Shown: positions 1 through 11,218 of the stretch, piece by piece | Position numbering within the stretch: the stretch's first letter is position 1 | Layout of the letters: the number at the start of each line of letters is the position of its first letter | Origin: Henckelia pumila | Lineage: Eukaryota > Streptophyta > Magnoliopsida > Lamiales > Gesneriaceae | Length of the DNA: 64,000 nucleotides | Assembly: GCF_033568475.1 (NCBI RefSeq) | Contig: NW_027331831.1 | Location: 15,252,001-15,316,000, forward strand | Reading direction: 5' to 3' | Notes under the pieces: generated by a model | What the model was told of the DNA's origin: nothing | Database searches by the model: none | Seen by the model: only the letters and a program-made list of their open reading frames with translations | Position numbers and translations under genes: made by a program

Positions 1-1664
1 TACATTTGGAAACAAGTCAAGGAAATAATTTTACAAAAATATTTAGGGATGTTTCTTTGATAAGTATACTTGTAAGGCCCGGTTTACTCACTAAAATGCA
101 TGCAGAATTTATTAAAATAAATCCAATTGTTAGAAAACTATTGCCATCTTTCTAAATGATCTCATCCTATTTTTGTAATATTTCCAAATAGAAATTTTCT
201 TTGGATTATGAAAATTCTAAATACCCAATACCATCTATTCAATTATACAAAAGAAAATAATCACGTCTCCAAACCCTACATAGGTAGTGTTTAGGAGTGT
301 TTCTAGGAAACATTTCTCAGCTTTTACTTAACAAAATTTCACAAAATTTCAAAATTTTGTTAAAAAAAAATCTGAGAAGTGTTTCCTAGAATCTCTTCCA
401 AACGCTACCATATTGTGATATTGACATCTCAAATTGTCTTCTTCTTTGACTCTTCCACGCAATATACATTCATCTCCTTCATCTAGACCATTAACTAATA
501 CCAAATTATTCAGCGCACTCCAAAATCTGAAAACTAATTCGACATCACTGGTACAACAAAAGCTTTCATAACAATAAATGCAAGATATACATGTCAGAAT
601 GCCAGAGTTCAGATAGAAGTAGAATCACAAAATCCAGATCAAAATTTTTGTCATATAGCCCGTTGATCACTGGGAAGTAAGAGGTTATTCACATACACGT
701 AGTACATTGACCCATAGGAAACAAGAGGTGACTGGCATGTCCTATCACACATGTAACACATCGACTCGCCGAAAACAAGAGGTGACTCACATTGCAGACA
801 GAACAGAACACAACTGGCATAACATAACAGACAGAATGCAGAGTTCCAGCAGATAAAAGATCAACAAAACACAGAACAATCACTGAATCACATATGCCTC
901 CAAATCCCTTGGAACTTCCAATCACACGTGCATATCAAAATATTAAGGGATGATTGTATAGACAGTAAGTAGGATTTTTTTTTTTCTTTTCCTTCTCCTT
1001 TTCTTTATTTCATTGCTATATATTTTTTTGGTGAGGGTTTTGAAGTGTAATTGTGATAGAAAAGAGTATTTGTTCAATTCATATATATTTGTGGGTTGTA
1101 TCACCGAGCTCAAGCTCAAGGAAATAAAGAATTCAATTAACTTAAATACTTATACTATTTATCTACAAGCCTCATGATTATTACTTATATATTAAACAAA
1201 ATAACATGTCATTCATAATTTAAATTCAATATTTGCGGTGTTACAATACTTGCATTTACATATCTAACTGAATATGAAGTGTCTTGTGAAGTTGAGGTAA
1301 ATTTGTTCGAAGAAAAAGTTGACTGAAAATAGCTCTCTTTTGTTTAGGTACTTTCACAACAAAATTCTGGATAAGTTGCGGTAAAAGGAAAGTGTGATGA
1401 TGATTTACAATATTTGTATGAATATGTTGTTAGTAATATATTGTTTCTAATCAATCTTATTTGCAGCGCAGTCTGAATGCATAATTTGACTGGTAACATA
1501 CATAATGTGAGAAAATAAACACCAAGAAAGAAGGCAAAAAATAAATACAAATTATTTTATTAATTTATAAATCTTAAAATGAATGGAACACACATTGAAA
1601 TATGAATCCATAAAACCTAATCTGTTAAATATCAGATTGTTTATTGAGTAGCAATGCTAATAGT
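1..1664. other. Intergenic, AT-rich
   Basis: This is the downstream side of the sugar transporter gene. Apart from the small inverted-repeat element at 283-409 I see no exon, RNA gene or coherent coding frame here. The short open frames around 690-925 and 1344-1550 are low-complexity and match no family that I recognise. Confidence 0.6.
283..409. repeat. Foldback MITE, copy 1 of a GTAGTGTTTGG family
   Basis: This 127-bp near-palindrome starts GGTAGTGTTTAGGAG and ends CTTCCAAACGCTACC. Its two arms (CTAGGAAACA..TTCTCAG and CTGAGAAGTGTTTCCTAG) are complementary. It shares ends and arm sequence with the longer foldback at 6557-6788, so it is a dispersed non-autonomous element rather than a chance palindrome. 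The superfamily is not certain. Confidence 0.65.
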
Positions 1665-3297
1665 TCAGGCATTTTGATGGTTAATCTTGTTATTAGTGTG
1701 GTGTCCCAGACCCACTGCATCATCGGGAATGTATTTGCCCCAGAACCAGTGAGCCTTCCACACTCTGTTCATCTCTTCAATCGGCATGTTCTTTGTCTCG
1801 GGCACAAAAAAGAACACGAACACTGTCATCAACAGCACGAATCCGGCGAAGAAGAAGAACAGGCCGAACTTCATGTGGCAGAGCATTGACAAGAACAGTT
1901 GCCCAATCACGAATGTGAAGAACATGTTCACGGAAACATTGATGGATTGTCCTGCAGATCTGATTTCCAATGGGAAGATTTCACTGGGAACCAGCCATCC
2001 CAAAGGTCCCCACGACCATGCGAAAGCAGCGACGTATATGCAGATGAATGCCAGCGCAAGGTTGCCCATTCCCTTGCTGAATGCCCCGTCTCCTGAAACT
2101 CCGAAGACGGATCCAATGAGACATCCAACACCAATCTGGCAGATGATCATCTGAATGCCTCCCTCCAGGAACAACACCCTTCTTCCGAATTTGTCCACCA
2201 CTAAGATCGAGACTATAGTGGCCAACACGTTGACGAGGCCAGTCACGACTGCTGACATGAGCGAGGCGTCGTCCCCGAATCCCAAGGTCTTGAAAAGAAC
2301 AGGGGCGTAGAACATGATGACATTAATGCCAGTCAGTTGCTGGAAGAAGGGAATCAAGCATGTGATCACCAATTGTGGCCTGTATTTTGTTTCTAGGATC
2401 TGCTTCCATGGGTGCTCCACCAGCTTGGACGCCTCGCTTGCCGCCACCAAATCTGAGTATTCAACGTCCACGTTGGACGTGCCACGGATCTTTTGCAACA
2501 TCTCACGTGCCTTTTCTTTCTGTCCTCTCTCGATCAGGGAGTTGGGTGTGTCAGGCAAGAAAACAGCACCGACGGTCATGATCACAGCCGGGGCAGCCGC
2601 CAAGGCAAGTGACACCCTCCATCCATTCTCCTGCATCTTTGATGTCCCATAGTTGACAAGATTTGCTGCAAAAATACCAATGGTGGTGGCCATTTGGAAC
2701 CCAATGTTGAGTGCTCCTCTCAGCTTTGGTGGCGCCATTTCCGAGAGGTAAACTGGAACCGACTGGTTGGCGTAACCGATACCCACACCAAGCAATATAC
2801 GACCAATGATCAACATCTCAACGTTGACAGCTGCTCCGTTGAGCACTGCACCGATGAGAAAGATCAAACCTCCTGTGGTCATGGAGATCTTCCTGCCAAA
2901 CACGCGGGTCGTGACCGAAGCGAAGAAGGAAGCAATGAGTGCCGCCAGGTAGAGTGAGGATGTGAATAAGGTCAACAAATGGTTCTCGAATTTACAGTAC
3001 TGGTTGTAGTTTCCTGGAGCCTTTTCCTTTGCATACACAGAAGGGAAGAATTTCTGCAAGAATTCGTCCATCGATGTAACTCCTCCTGCAAATTGGTTAA
3101 TATATATTAAATTTGGATCATGTATATATTTTCCAACTTACAATACAATACTTGAACAGATACGAACCTGAGATACCAATGTCATAACCGAATATCAGAC
3201 CACCCGTGGCCGCGACCAGGCAGGCCACGACCACGAACGGCGTGACCCGGGCTTCATAGTTCGCGCCAGTTCCCACGTCAATACCTCCAACTGCCAT
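1665..3297 (-). CDS. Sugar/proton symporter, STP (hexose transporter) family
   Basis: The gene has two exons, 3168-3297 and 1665-3085, with an 82-bp GT-AG intron splitting a glycine codon. The product is 516 residues, the usual STP length. It opens [20 protein letters not shown]. Family signatures are [10 protein letters not shown] at the end of helix 1, GRKIS (~107), [11 protein letters not shown] (~221), [10 protein letters not shown] (~289), GRRVL (~344) and PETK (472) before a cytosolic tail. The hydrophobic pattern fits the 12-helix major facilitator fold. Members of this family import hexoses with protons across the plasma membrane. The [11 protein letters not shown] and NYGT stretches resemble HEX6-like or STP5/6/8-type carriers, but I cannot assign the paralogue or its substrate. 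The gene appears intact. The start is chosen because the exon-1 peptide matches the conserved family N-terminus. Confidence 0.95.
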
Positions 3298-4650
3298 CTT
3301 TACAACTTATTATTCACAAATAAATCAACAATATTATACTTAGCTGGAAACTAATAATAGATAAAATCTTTAAAAAAGAGAACTTTATACAGATAAAGAG
3401 GAGCTCTCAAACCAAAAAATAATTACACTTTTATTGCTATGTACTATATTTGAGAGACCTCTGTTATCTTTTTATTCTTCTTTTTCGCTTTTTTTATATA
3501 TTATTATTTATTCTCAGCTACAGCTTGAATTTTTCTCAGTTCACCCATGGCTATTTATAATCATTTTTTGGGATGAACAAGCCATGAAGGGCCTTATTTT
3601 TCTCAGCTATTTGTTCGGGAGACCAATATTTTTTATTCAAATTCATATCGACTGGCTGTTTCTTATTTTGTCCCCGATTATTCATGCTAACTCATGTATT
3701 ATTCCAAGAAAATAGGTAATTAGTTTTGACCAACTTTTTTTTGTCCTAATTAATCACTTCTTTTATTTATTTATTTTTTTGGCCACTAAAAGTGAGTAAA
3801 GATATGAGAATGTGACTAGCTTTGTTATCATATATAAGAATAAAACCATAATTTATATTTAAAAAGATATTCATATAAAGGTATATATAAAAAATATTAG
3901 CGAAGGAGTTGTTAATTTTTCTATATGTATGTTCTTGCTGAAATATCGAGTCCAATTGACAAAATCTCTCCAATGATTTGTGTATTAACATTACCAAAAT
4001 ATTCATTTAAAAACAAAAGTTCGACTCTAGATTTTTTTATTGCATTAAGAACATCGATCGATATTTTAAGTTTCGTATCAAATATTCTTTATTAAATAAT
4101 TGTAATTAATATTAAGATTGATTTTTTTTATTTAAGTTATTTATACTTCATCTTGCTCCACAGCAACATGTCTTTCATTTTTGTATCAATTTACTTTCAT
4201 ATAATTTTTTCCCACGAGTTTCAAATTTGAACTCATTTCTGTTTCTGAGCTTCTAATCTTAGTTGAATGAGGAAATTAGTAATAATATAATCTAATGTAC
4301 TATTTTCACCAAATGTACTATTATTTATGAATGTAATATGAAAAATGTATAATATGAAATAATAAAATATAAACGGAATAATACATCAAATTCATCAAAT
4401 TGGTTATCTGAACAGTCATCTCATATTTATGGAGATCCATTGTTAAATATACATTATTTATATTCAAAATATTAAGAGGTTTCTCGAGTGCAAAACTGAT
4501 TTGTTCCCCTGAATTTATGATACATTATATCGTAATTAATAGGCCTGGAAGTGGAATAGTCTGGCGATTTCTGAACTTATAAAGTGAGTTCTTTGTAGTT
4601 AAGGAGACATACTATTATATGGCTACAATTATTTTCCAAAGGCACTGTGG
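3298..4650. other. Upstream flank of the sugar transporter, AT-rich
   Basis: This region should contain the promoter and 5' UTR of the minus-strand transporter. I cannot place a specific TATA box or transcription start with confidence because the DNA is AT-rich throughout. No other gene or recognisable repeat is seen. Confidence 0.5.
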
Positions 4651-4693
4651 TTGTCAACCACAATGCTATATGCACATTGTTTTATTTTGCAGA

Positions 4694-4820
4694 TCCAGAT
4701 ATGCTTATCGATTATGCTATTTGCTGCAACATCTTCCATTCAGTGTATCGATCAACACAACTCTGTTGACACAAACAGGGTAGAGCAACTAACCGACATA
4801 ACACAACTGTTGACACAAAC
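4694..4820 (+). other. Coding-like fragment with internal ~46-bp duplication, split by a copia insertion
   Basis: After a possible splice acceptor (TTTTATTTTGCAG at ~4681-4693) an open frame runs to the copia insertion point at 4820. The stretch GGGTAGAGCAACTAACCGAC occurs once at ~4780 and again just after the element (~6501), and TTGACACAAAC also occurs twice upstream of it. A roughly 46-bp tandem duplication therefore existed before the insertion. The frame continues a short way past the element (about 6500-6556) and then stops. It could be a remnant exon or a chance frame. No family is recognised. Confidence 0.3.
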
Positions 4821-5017
4821 TGTTAGCAAATATTGTGTAGATATTATTAATATTTGATTTTATCTTCATTCTTTATCTATCGGTTTGTTACCGTGTATAT
4901 AGTATTGTTACGGTAGCGAATTATTTTGTAAAATCTTTATATCTTTATAGACCTTTGTTGTACTATATATTGGAGTGTTAATATCAATAAAATCAATTCG
5001 ATTTATATTTCTCTATA
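4821..5017 (+). repeat. 5' LTR of the deleted copia element
   Basis: Nearly identical to 6297-6495. It starts TGTTAGCAAA and ends TCTATA, immediately before the primer-binding-like TCGTATCAGA. Confidence 0.85.
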
Positions 5018-5084
5018 TCGTATCAGATTAGCCCACCGGCTAACGCCTCAACCAGCCGATCAACTTCTCCCCTCCACCCAACTC

Positions 5085-6289
5085 CATGGCCGATGCTGCT
5101 CAGGCTTCCTCTGCACCAGCCCCTCTTCCCTCATCACCATAAATTCCCTTGCTCAACTTCCCCTTAAACTATCTTCCTCTAATTATGCGGCATGACATCT
5201 TCAGTTTCGGTCTCTCTTGATCGGCTACGATCTCTTGAAATTCGTGGACGGAACTCATCCTTGTCCGTCACCCACCACCTCTCAAAACGATGCCCTCATC
5301 CCTAACCAAGACTACTTCTTTTGGATCCGGCAAGACCAACTCCTCAATGTTATCACCAGTTCCCTCACTCCTATACTCATCCCCTTCATCGCCCAACCCC
5401 AAACCTCACAAGAAGCTTGGTCGATCCTAGCCAAAACGTATGCTACCCCGAGTCGTGGCCGTATCTTACAACTAAAGAACCAACTTTCTCATCCAGTTAA
5501 GGGCTCCAAATCGATCACGGAGTTTATGCATGGCATTAAGGCAACTGTCGACGCACTCACCCTCATGAGTGTCTCCTATGACATCGAGGATCTCACCCTT
5601 AAAGTTATCAATGGACTTGATGGGGACTATAAGGAGCTCTCCCATGCCATTCAAGCCCGAGACTCCCTGATATTGCCTTCGCTGCTAATCGTTTGTCTCA
5701 GTTCATGCATTCTCCTTCTGAACATCATTAAGGTGTTGTCAAGCGCTTACTTCGATATCTTAATGGGACCATGACTTACGGCCTTCATCTTCGGAAAGAT
5801 ACAACTTTATCTCGTCATGGGTTTACTGATGCTGACTGGGCTGGCAACCCAGATGATCGTTGTTTCACTGCTGCTTATGTGATTTTCTTAGGATCCAACC
5901 CGATTTCATGGAGTTCAAAGAAACAACTGTCGGTTGCTCGCTCTTCTACTGAAGCCGAATATAGGGCCATTGCATCAGGAGCGACTGAACTAACTTAGAT
6001 TCTCTCTATTCTTCGTGAGATTGGCGTGCAATTATCCACTATTCATGTTCTGTACAGTGACAATATCGGGGCTACTTATTTATGTGTTAATCCGGTCTTC
6101 CACTCCCGCATGAAACATATAGCTCTGGATTATCATTTTGTTCGAGAATTAATTCAAGGATCACAATTGCGTGTCTCTCATGTTTCCTCTCAAGATCAAC
6201 TCGCCGATGCACTTACCAAGCCTCTATCTTCTGCTCGACTTTGTGATCTCACTTTCAAGATTGGTGTTTTTCACGAATCACTATCTTGA
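5085..6289 (+). pseudogene. Copia gag / RNase H fusion remnant
   Basis: A gag-like start (MADAAQASSAPA, soon followed by a stop and frame changes) leads into a typical copia gag stretch, including LIGYDLLKFVDGTHPCP, TSQEAWSILAKTYATPSRGR and ELSHAIQARDS (about 5217-5663). At ~5664-5667 it passes directly into the last part of reverse transcriptase (NRLSQFMHSPSEHH in a shifted frame). RNase H follows: DADWAGNPDD, SWSSKKQLSVARSSTEAEYR, KHIALDYHFVRE and DQLADALTKPL. An in-frame TAG after ATELT (~5996) and several frame changes show it is dead. Everything between gag and late RT has been lost. Confidence 0.88.
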
Positions 6290-6296
6290 GGGGGTC

Positions 6297-6495
6297 TGTT
6301 AGCAAATATTGTGTAGATATTACTAATATTTGATTTTATCTTCATTACTTATCTATCGGTTTGTTACCGTGTATATAGTATTGTTACGATAGCGAATTAT
6401 TTTGTAAAATCTTTATATCTTTATAGGCCTTTGTTGTACTCTATATATTGGAGTGTTAATATCAATAAAATCAATTCGACTTATATTTCTCTACA
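6297..6495 (+). repeat. 3' LTR of the deleted copia element
   Basis: Direct repeat of 4821-5017, preceded by a G-rich polypurine tract and followed by the target duplication CAAAC. Confidence 0.85.
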
Positions 6496-6556
6496 CAAAC
6501 GGGGTAGAGCAACTAACCGACATTGCATTGTCACCATCGCTCTTTGACTTATTTAA

Positions 6557-6788
6557 GTAGTGTTTGGGAGAGCTTTTAGTAAGCGCTTCTCAGCTTTTTC
6601 TTCACAAAATTTCACAATTTGGAAGAACTTTTAGTAAGCGCTTCTCAGCTTTTCTTTCACAAAATTTCACAAAAATTGTGAAATTTTGTGAAGGAAAAGC
6701 TGAGAAGCGCTTACTAAAAGTTCTTATTGTGAAATTTTGTGAAAGAAAAGCTGAGAAGCGCTTACTAAAAGTTCTTCCAAACACTACC
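6557..6788. repeat. Double-armed foldback MITE, copy 2 of the GTAGTGTTTGG family
   Basis: A ~230-bp near-perfect palindrome. Each arm contains the unit AGTAAGCGCTTCTCAGC twice, so the whole reads unit-unit, then the inverse pair, ending CCAAACACTACC. Both strands encode the same spurious peptide motif. It shares ends with the element at 283-409. Confidence 0.8.
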
Positions 6789-7695
6789 TTAGTCTACAAG
6801 GAATAATGTATAGTGAATTCCGCTGCGTGAAGTTCTCATCACAGTGGTTTGTAGCCATCAAAATTGAATAAAATTAATAATAGTGCTCTATTTATATTAT
6901 ATATATATATATGAGAAAATAATGTCTCCTATCTTGTTCTTTCGTTCTGTTTTTTCTAGTCAAGTTTTTATCTTATCATTCCATTATATTTCTTTAAAAT
7001 AAAAATAAATATATGATCATCGAAGTATAGCACACAAAACATTCGTTCACATTATCTGATATATATTTCAAATGCGATAATAAATACAGAATTATTGCAA
7101 AGCATATTAAAATATTACTTATTAATATAAAGTGTTGATACGGTATATTAATTTATATACTAAAAAAATAGAAAAATAATATTCCTCAATAAAAAAACCA
7201 TGATTGGAATTTCACCAAATATATCCAAATTAATCACAGTTTAGTTGTCAAGAATCAAGATATACACAAAAATAGATGATTTACAATATTTAAAAAATGG
7301 TTAATGATCATAAGTATATATGCTTCGATTTGTCAAAAAAAAGTATATATGCTTCGACGTTAATTTTAATAAATTATATTCCAATCAAATTATTGATATT
7401 AATAAAAAATTAACATAATTAATTATCGTTAGTTATGAATATCTTTAATATAAAATTAATTATCAAGCTTTACATTAAAACAAAATAGCTAATCCTATCG
7501 CAAACTAACATTAAAATCATATTTTTAACTTTAATAAATAGTAAAGAGAGTCGAGGATAATTAGGAAACTAATGCTATATGTATCGTCATCAAATTACAC
7601 AACCAAACTCAAGCAGTTCGAAGACTATATTATCAAATTGACTTAACATTCAATTATTTTTATACATAGATATACGTGTTAACAGAATGCTAAGC
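6789..7695. other. AT-rich intergenic DNA
   Basis: No gene, RNA or clear repeat boundary is seen. There is a short (TA)n run near 6895-6915, and the motif AAGTATATATGCTTCGA is duplicated near 7311-7360. Confidence 0.5.
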
Positions 7696-7876
7696 AGGGG
7701 TGCAAACGAGTCGAGTTACTCGCGACACAAGCTCGAGTAATTCGAGCATCCATCGAGCTCGAGCTCGAGCTCGAGCTTTAAATATATTTGTTCGAGTAGC
7801 TCGCGAGCTACTCGATAACACATAAATATATATAATATAATATTTATTTATTTATTTATTAATATATCTTTTATTC

Positions 7877-7909
<33 letters not shown>

Positions 7910-8052
7910 GAGCTCGAGTTCGAGTACTCGAATTATATCCGAGCTCGAGCACAAAATTTACTACTCGATCGAGCTCGAGCTCGAACTCGAGTAGTTAAAT
8001 ATGAGTCAAGCTCGAGCTCACTACTCGGCTCGGCTCGACTCAATTACACCCT
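7696..8052. repeat. Foldback element rich in GAGCTCGAGCTC
   Basis: The element starts AGGGGTGCAAACGAGTCGAG and ends CTCGACTCAATTACACCCT, and these are inverted copies. The arms consist of repeated CGAGCT/AGCTCG motifs around an AT-rich core with a (TA)n run near 7878-7902. It looks like a MITE whose arms have expanded by short tandem duplication. The superfamily is not certain. Confidence 0.65.
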
Positions 8053-8263
8053 TAATGACAAGGACCCCATTTCTGAATTACACGTGAATACTTATCATAA
8101 AATTCTCCATCATTATCATTTAATTGCAGCACTTAATTTAATGAGAATGGGATACATACACATTTACGATTTAATTAATAGTCTACATGCTGTGAATGAA
8201 GAAGATAAAGTTAATTGATGCAATGTACAATGAAATAATAAATAGTACTCTTAAATAATAATT

Positions 8264-8265
8264 AT

Positions 8266-8313
<48 letters not shown>
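8264..8313. repeat. (AAT)n microsatellite
   Basis: About 16 uninterrupted AAT units. Confidence 0.95.
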
Positions 8314-8318
<5 letters not shown>

Positions 8319-8453
8319 ACGACTTTTCGAATGCATCATAAAACTTATAAAAGCCAAGCAATTAGGGAGATTTTACCCTACCGTCTATATTATCCATTGA
8401 CTGATTTGAATATACAAAGAAATAGCTTTTGTAGATTCAATAAAATAACTACA

Positions 8454-11034
8454 ATGGATAATGTGAAACACACACCATTGAAAGAAATAAAAAAACGATG
8501 ACAAACATGTTGCTCTCAAGATATTTGTACTTCGGCAAAGTTACGAAATTATACTCAAAGGAGCGAAAACTATCCGAAAAATGATATTCATAGATGAAGA
8601 GGTAATTACTTTGCTATTATCACAAATGTTTCAAATATACATGCTTTTACAATTACATAAATTGAACTTGCCTTTAGTTTTAAGTACAGGAAAATATATT
8701 ATTTGCTTTTTTATTATACATGATATTATATCATTGCATTTAATATCTAGCCATCACAATTTATTATTTGTTTGCTTTGTGTTTTTATTGCAGGGAACAC
8801 TTATTAATGGGCTTATTTTCTCAAATCTAATCCACAATTTTCGAGAACTACTTGAGACAAATAAAAACTACATGATCTATAATCCACAAGGCAGATGCAT
8901 AAACACTACTTATCCAAATGTTAACTCAAAATTTGAACTATTCTTCCAACGAAGTACGGTTGTCAAAGAGCTATAATACAAGCTAACGTTGCCTCGGATA
9001 CATTTTGCTTTCACAAGATTCAATGATGTAACATCAGATCTTAGCGAAAATGAAGATAAGCGTAAGTTATAAAAAACTTTCATTGATTAGTTTTTTTTTC
9101 GATAAATACAGAACATGTCTTTCAATATTTAATAATAATATCATTTTGCTGCAGATATTATTGTAGTACTAAAAAACGTTGGATCTTTGCGTGAATTTAA
9201 TAAAGAAGTTGGATCAATCGGTTACAGAAGAGATATACTATTATTGGATACGAAGTAAGTAGTACTTAAACTATATTATATACATTATTCAGATAATTGA
9301 ACGATCATTTAAAAAAAGTTTTGTGGTAGACTTAATTTGATTAGGATAAAAATCTGGGATGATCTTGCTGTGAAGGAAGGTCAAATGATGAAATTATTTA
9401 TGGAATCAGAAAAACCGATCATTGCTTTCATCAATCTCAGGATGCAAACATACCATGGTTAGTCTTATCTCATAATCAATCATTTCTTGATTAATATTTA
9501 CTCACGTACTTGAATTATTTTTTTTTACATTATCATTTAGGAACTTCTCAATTGAGGTCTACTCAAACTATAACGTCTTTTTTCAACCCTTAATGTGATG
9601 ATAAAAAAATTATAGACTCATGGTAAATGATTAATTTTTTGATATATCAAAAATTTTCATCAACGTACACTGCATTTGATAAATTTATTCAACATAAGTG
9701 TTTTAGACTGATTGATGCATATATATAACGGAAAGTTTAATCATTATAATCACTTTTTTTTTGCACCATGTACAAAACATTATAGGTCATAATTTTGTTA
9801 CATTTTAAAAAAAAATATTTGACTTTGAGAATAAATTATTTTCTCCATGATGTGATGTTATTCATATTTTTAAAATCAACTATCGAACCGAATTAATTTT
9901 GAAAATGAAACAACAAAATCTGTTTTTGAGTTTTTTTACATATTATCACAAGATGATTAACGTTGACAAAAAACAAAAGCATCTACACAATATTTGGACC
10001 AAGAAGATGTTTGAGACCTCAACAAGGGTGACGACAAACGAGATATTCAACAAGAAAGGGAGTTTCACAGAGGTTTGGACAGTTCCTTATAAATTAATAT
10101 ACATATAATACAACTGTTTCCATTCTAAATGATTCAAAAATATAATTACCATAAGTAATTTAAATATCATGCGAATAATATTTACACAATTAAAATGAAT
10201 TAAGCTAATACAATTTTTCTTTGAATGTATAATTCATATTACTTTTTTGAAAGTAGAATAAAGGAAATAGAAAATAGATCATCAATTTGGTATGACACAT
10301 GCGATCATTGCTTCAACCCAGCTACAGAGACGACACATCGTCTTAGTTGTTTGAACTGCAAAAAGTTAAAGATAAAGATAGTCCCAAGGTAATGTACTTC
10401 TTATATATTTTTATAATCATACAACTTTATATACAAAAACGAAAATTAATTAAATGTTAATTTTATTTCAAGATATAAAATATCATTGTTAGTAGAAAAT
10501 GGAGATGATGTTGCTAGAATCATAATGACGACGATGTTGCAGCAACGTTCATTGGACATCCTATTCAAGACTACATCAACATCCAAAAAATGTTCACATT
10601 ATCTACCATATATAACTACTTCGTAAAATATGCACTTACAATTATATAAAGTAAACATATTATTTATGTGTTGGTTGTTTGATAAATGATGCAGCTTAAC
10701 TCAAAAAAAGCAAAGGTTGTTGATCCATTGAATGATGTGGCCAAAGATAATTACAAATTTTTGTTTATGATGGGAGAATCAGTGGATACTAATAATAACA
10801 TATTGTCTGTGATAGTTGATGGATTTGAGATGGAGCCTAAAAACTTGGAGAAACCCCAAAAAGCAAAAGCACGAAACAAGAAAAAATTGTCCAAAATAGA
10901 AAGTGTCACGGCCAAAAGCAAGCGAAAAAAAAAAAATACTACATATTGATGATGAAAAATCTTTGGGTGATTACAAAAAGAGAATAAAGTTGGGACCATC
11001 TGCATCAATCAAAATAAAGGAAGAACATGATTGA
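8454..11034 (+). pseudogene. RPA1 (RPA70)-like ssDNA-binding protein, decayed, at least 7 exons
   Basis: Exons inferred from splice sites are 8454-8601, 8794-9061, 9155-9252, 9345-9457, 9541-9594, about 10259-10388, 10473 to ~10625 and 10695-11034. Recognisable parts are MIFIDEE then GTLINGLIFSNLIHNF (first OB-fold), DIIVVLKNVGSLREF, IKIWDDLAVKEGQMMKLFM, and a zinc finger with CDHCF..CLNCKK (two CxxC pairs) followed by YKISLLVENGDDVA, as in the C-terminal DNA-binding domain of RPA70. Breaks are a slip in an A7 run (~8490), an in-frame TAA at 8974-8976, a 1-nt shift in the last OB-fold (~10525) and a slip in a poly-A run (~10930). Live relatives bind single-stranded DNA. This copy is almost certainly non-functional. 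Confidence 0.75.
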
Positions 11035-11187
11035 TTTTCTGACTTCTTAATTAAAAGCATTGATATTCATTAACATTGCTACATTGAATTTCGTTTTTTT
11101 CATGCATGTATATTATCTACATTTGTTACATTTTATTTCAAGTATTGGAATTATCAATCCTATTATAAGACTTCAAATTTACAATGT

Positions 11188-11218
11188 TTCACGTGCAACA
11201 CACGTGCACCTTTCTAGT
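11188..11218 (+). other. Helitron 3' terminus (hairpin + CTAGT)
   Basis: TTTCACGTGCAACACACGTG forms the stem-loop. The terminal CTAGT is at 11214-11218 and the next base is T. Confidence 0.7.

Larger units (their letters stand above)
4821..6495 (+). mobile_element. Internally deleted Ty1/copia element with both LTRs and TSD CAAAC
   Basis: LTRs of ~197 bp (4821-5017) and ~199 bp (6297-6495) share the start TGTTAGCAAATATTGTGTAG. The right copy ends ..TCTACA and the left ..TCTATA. The element is flanked by the 5-bp duplication CAAAC (4816-4820 and 6496-6500). A mutated primer binding site, TCGTATCAGA, follows the left LTR and a polypurine tract (TTGAGGGGG) precedes the right LTR. Only 1.68 kb remains: gag is fused directly to the end of reverse transcriptase plus RNase H, so zinc knuckle, protease, integrase and most of the polymerase are missing. 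It cannot be autonomous. Confidence 0.88.
8454..11218 (+). mobile_element. Helitron, 3' part, carrying an RPA1-like gene
   Basis: The region ends CACGTGCAACACACGTG (a 6-bp stem with a 5-nt loop), then CACCTTTCTAGT, followed by T. A short hairpin 10-12 bp before CTAGT is the signature of a Helitron 3' end inserted between A and T. A replication protein A large-subunit-like gene lies just upstream in the same orientation, as in many plant Helitrons. No RepHel (helicase) ORF is visible and I could not place the 5' TC end, so only the right part is claimed. Confidence 0.7.

Noticed and set aside
1786..2957. Several plus-strand open frames opposite the sugar transporter
   Set aside because: They are antisense shadows of a well-supported coding exon and have no homology.
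6564..6806. Small protein with repeated FSKRFSAFLSQNFT motifs
   Set aside because: The same peptide appears on both strands because the DNA is a palindrome. It is a foldback element, not a gene.
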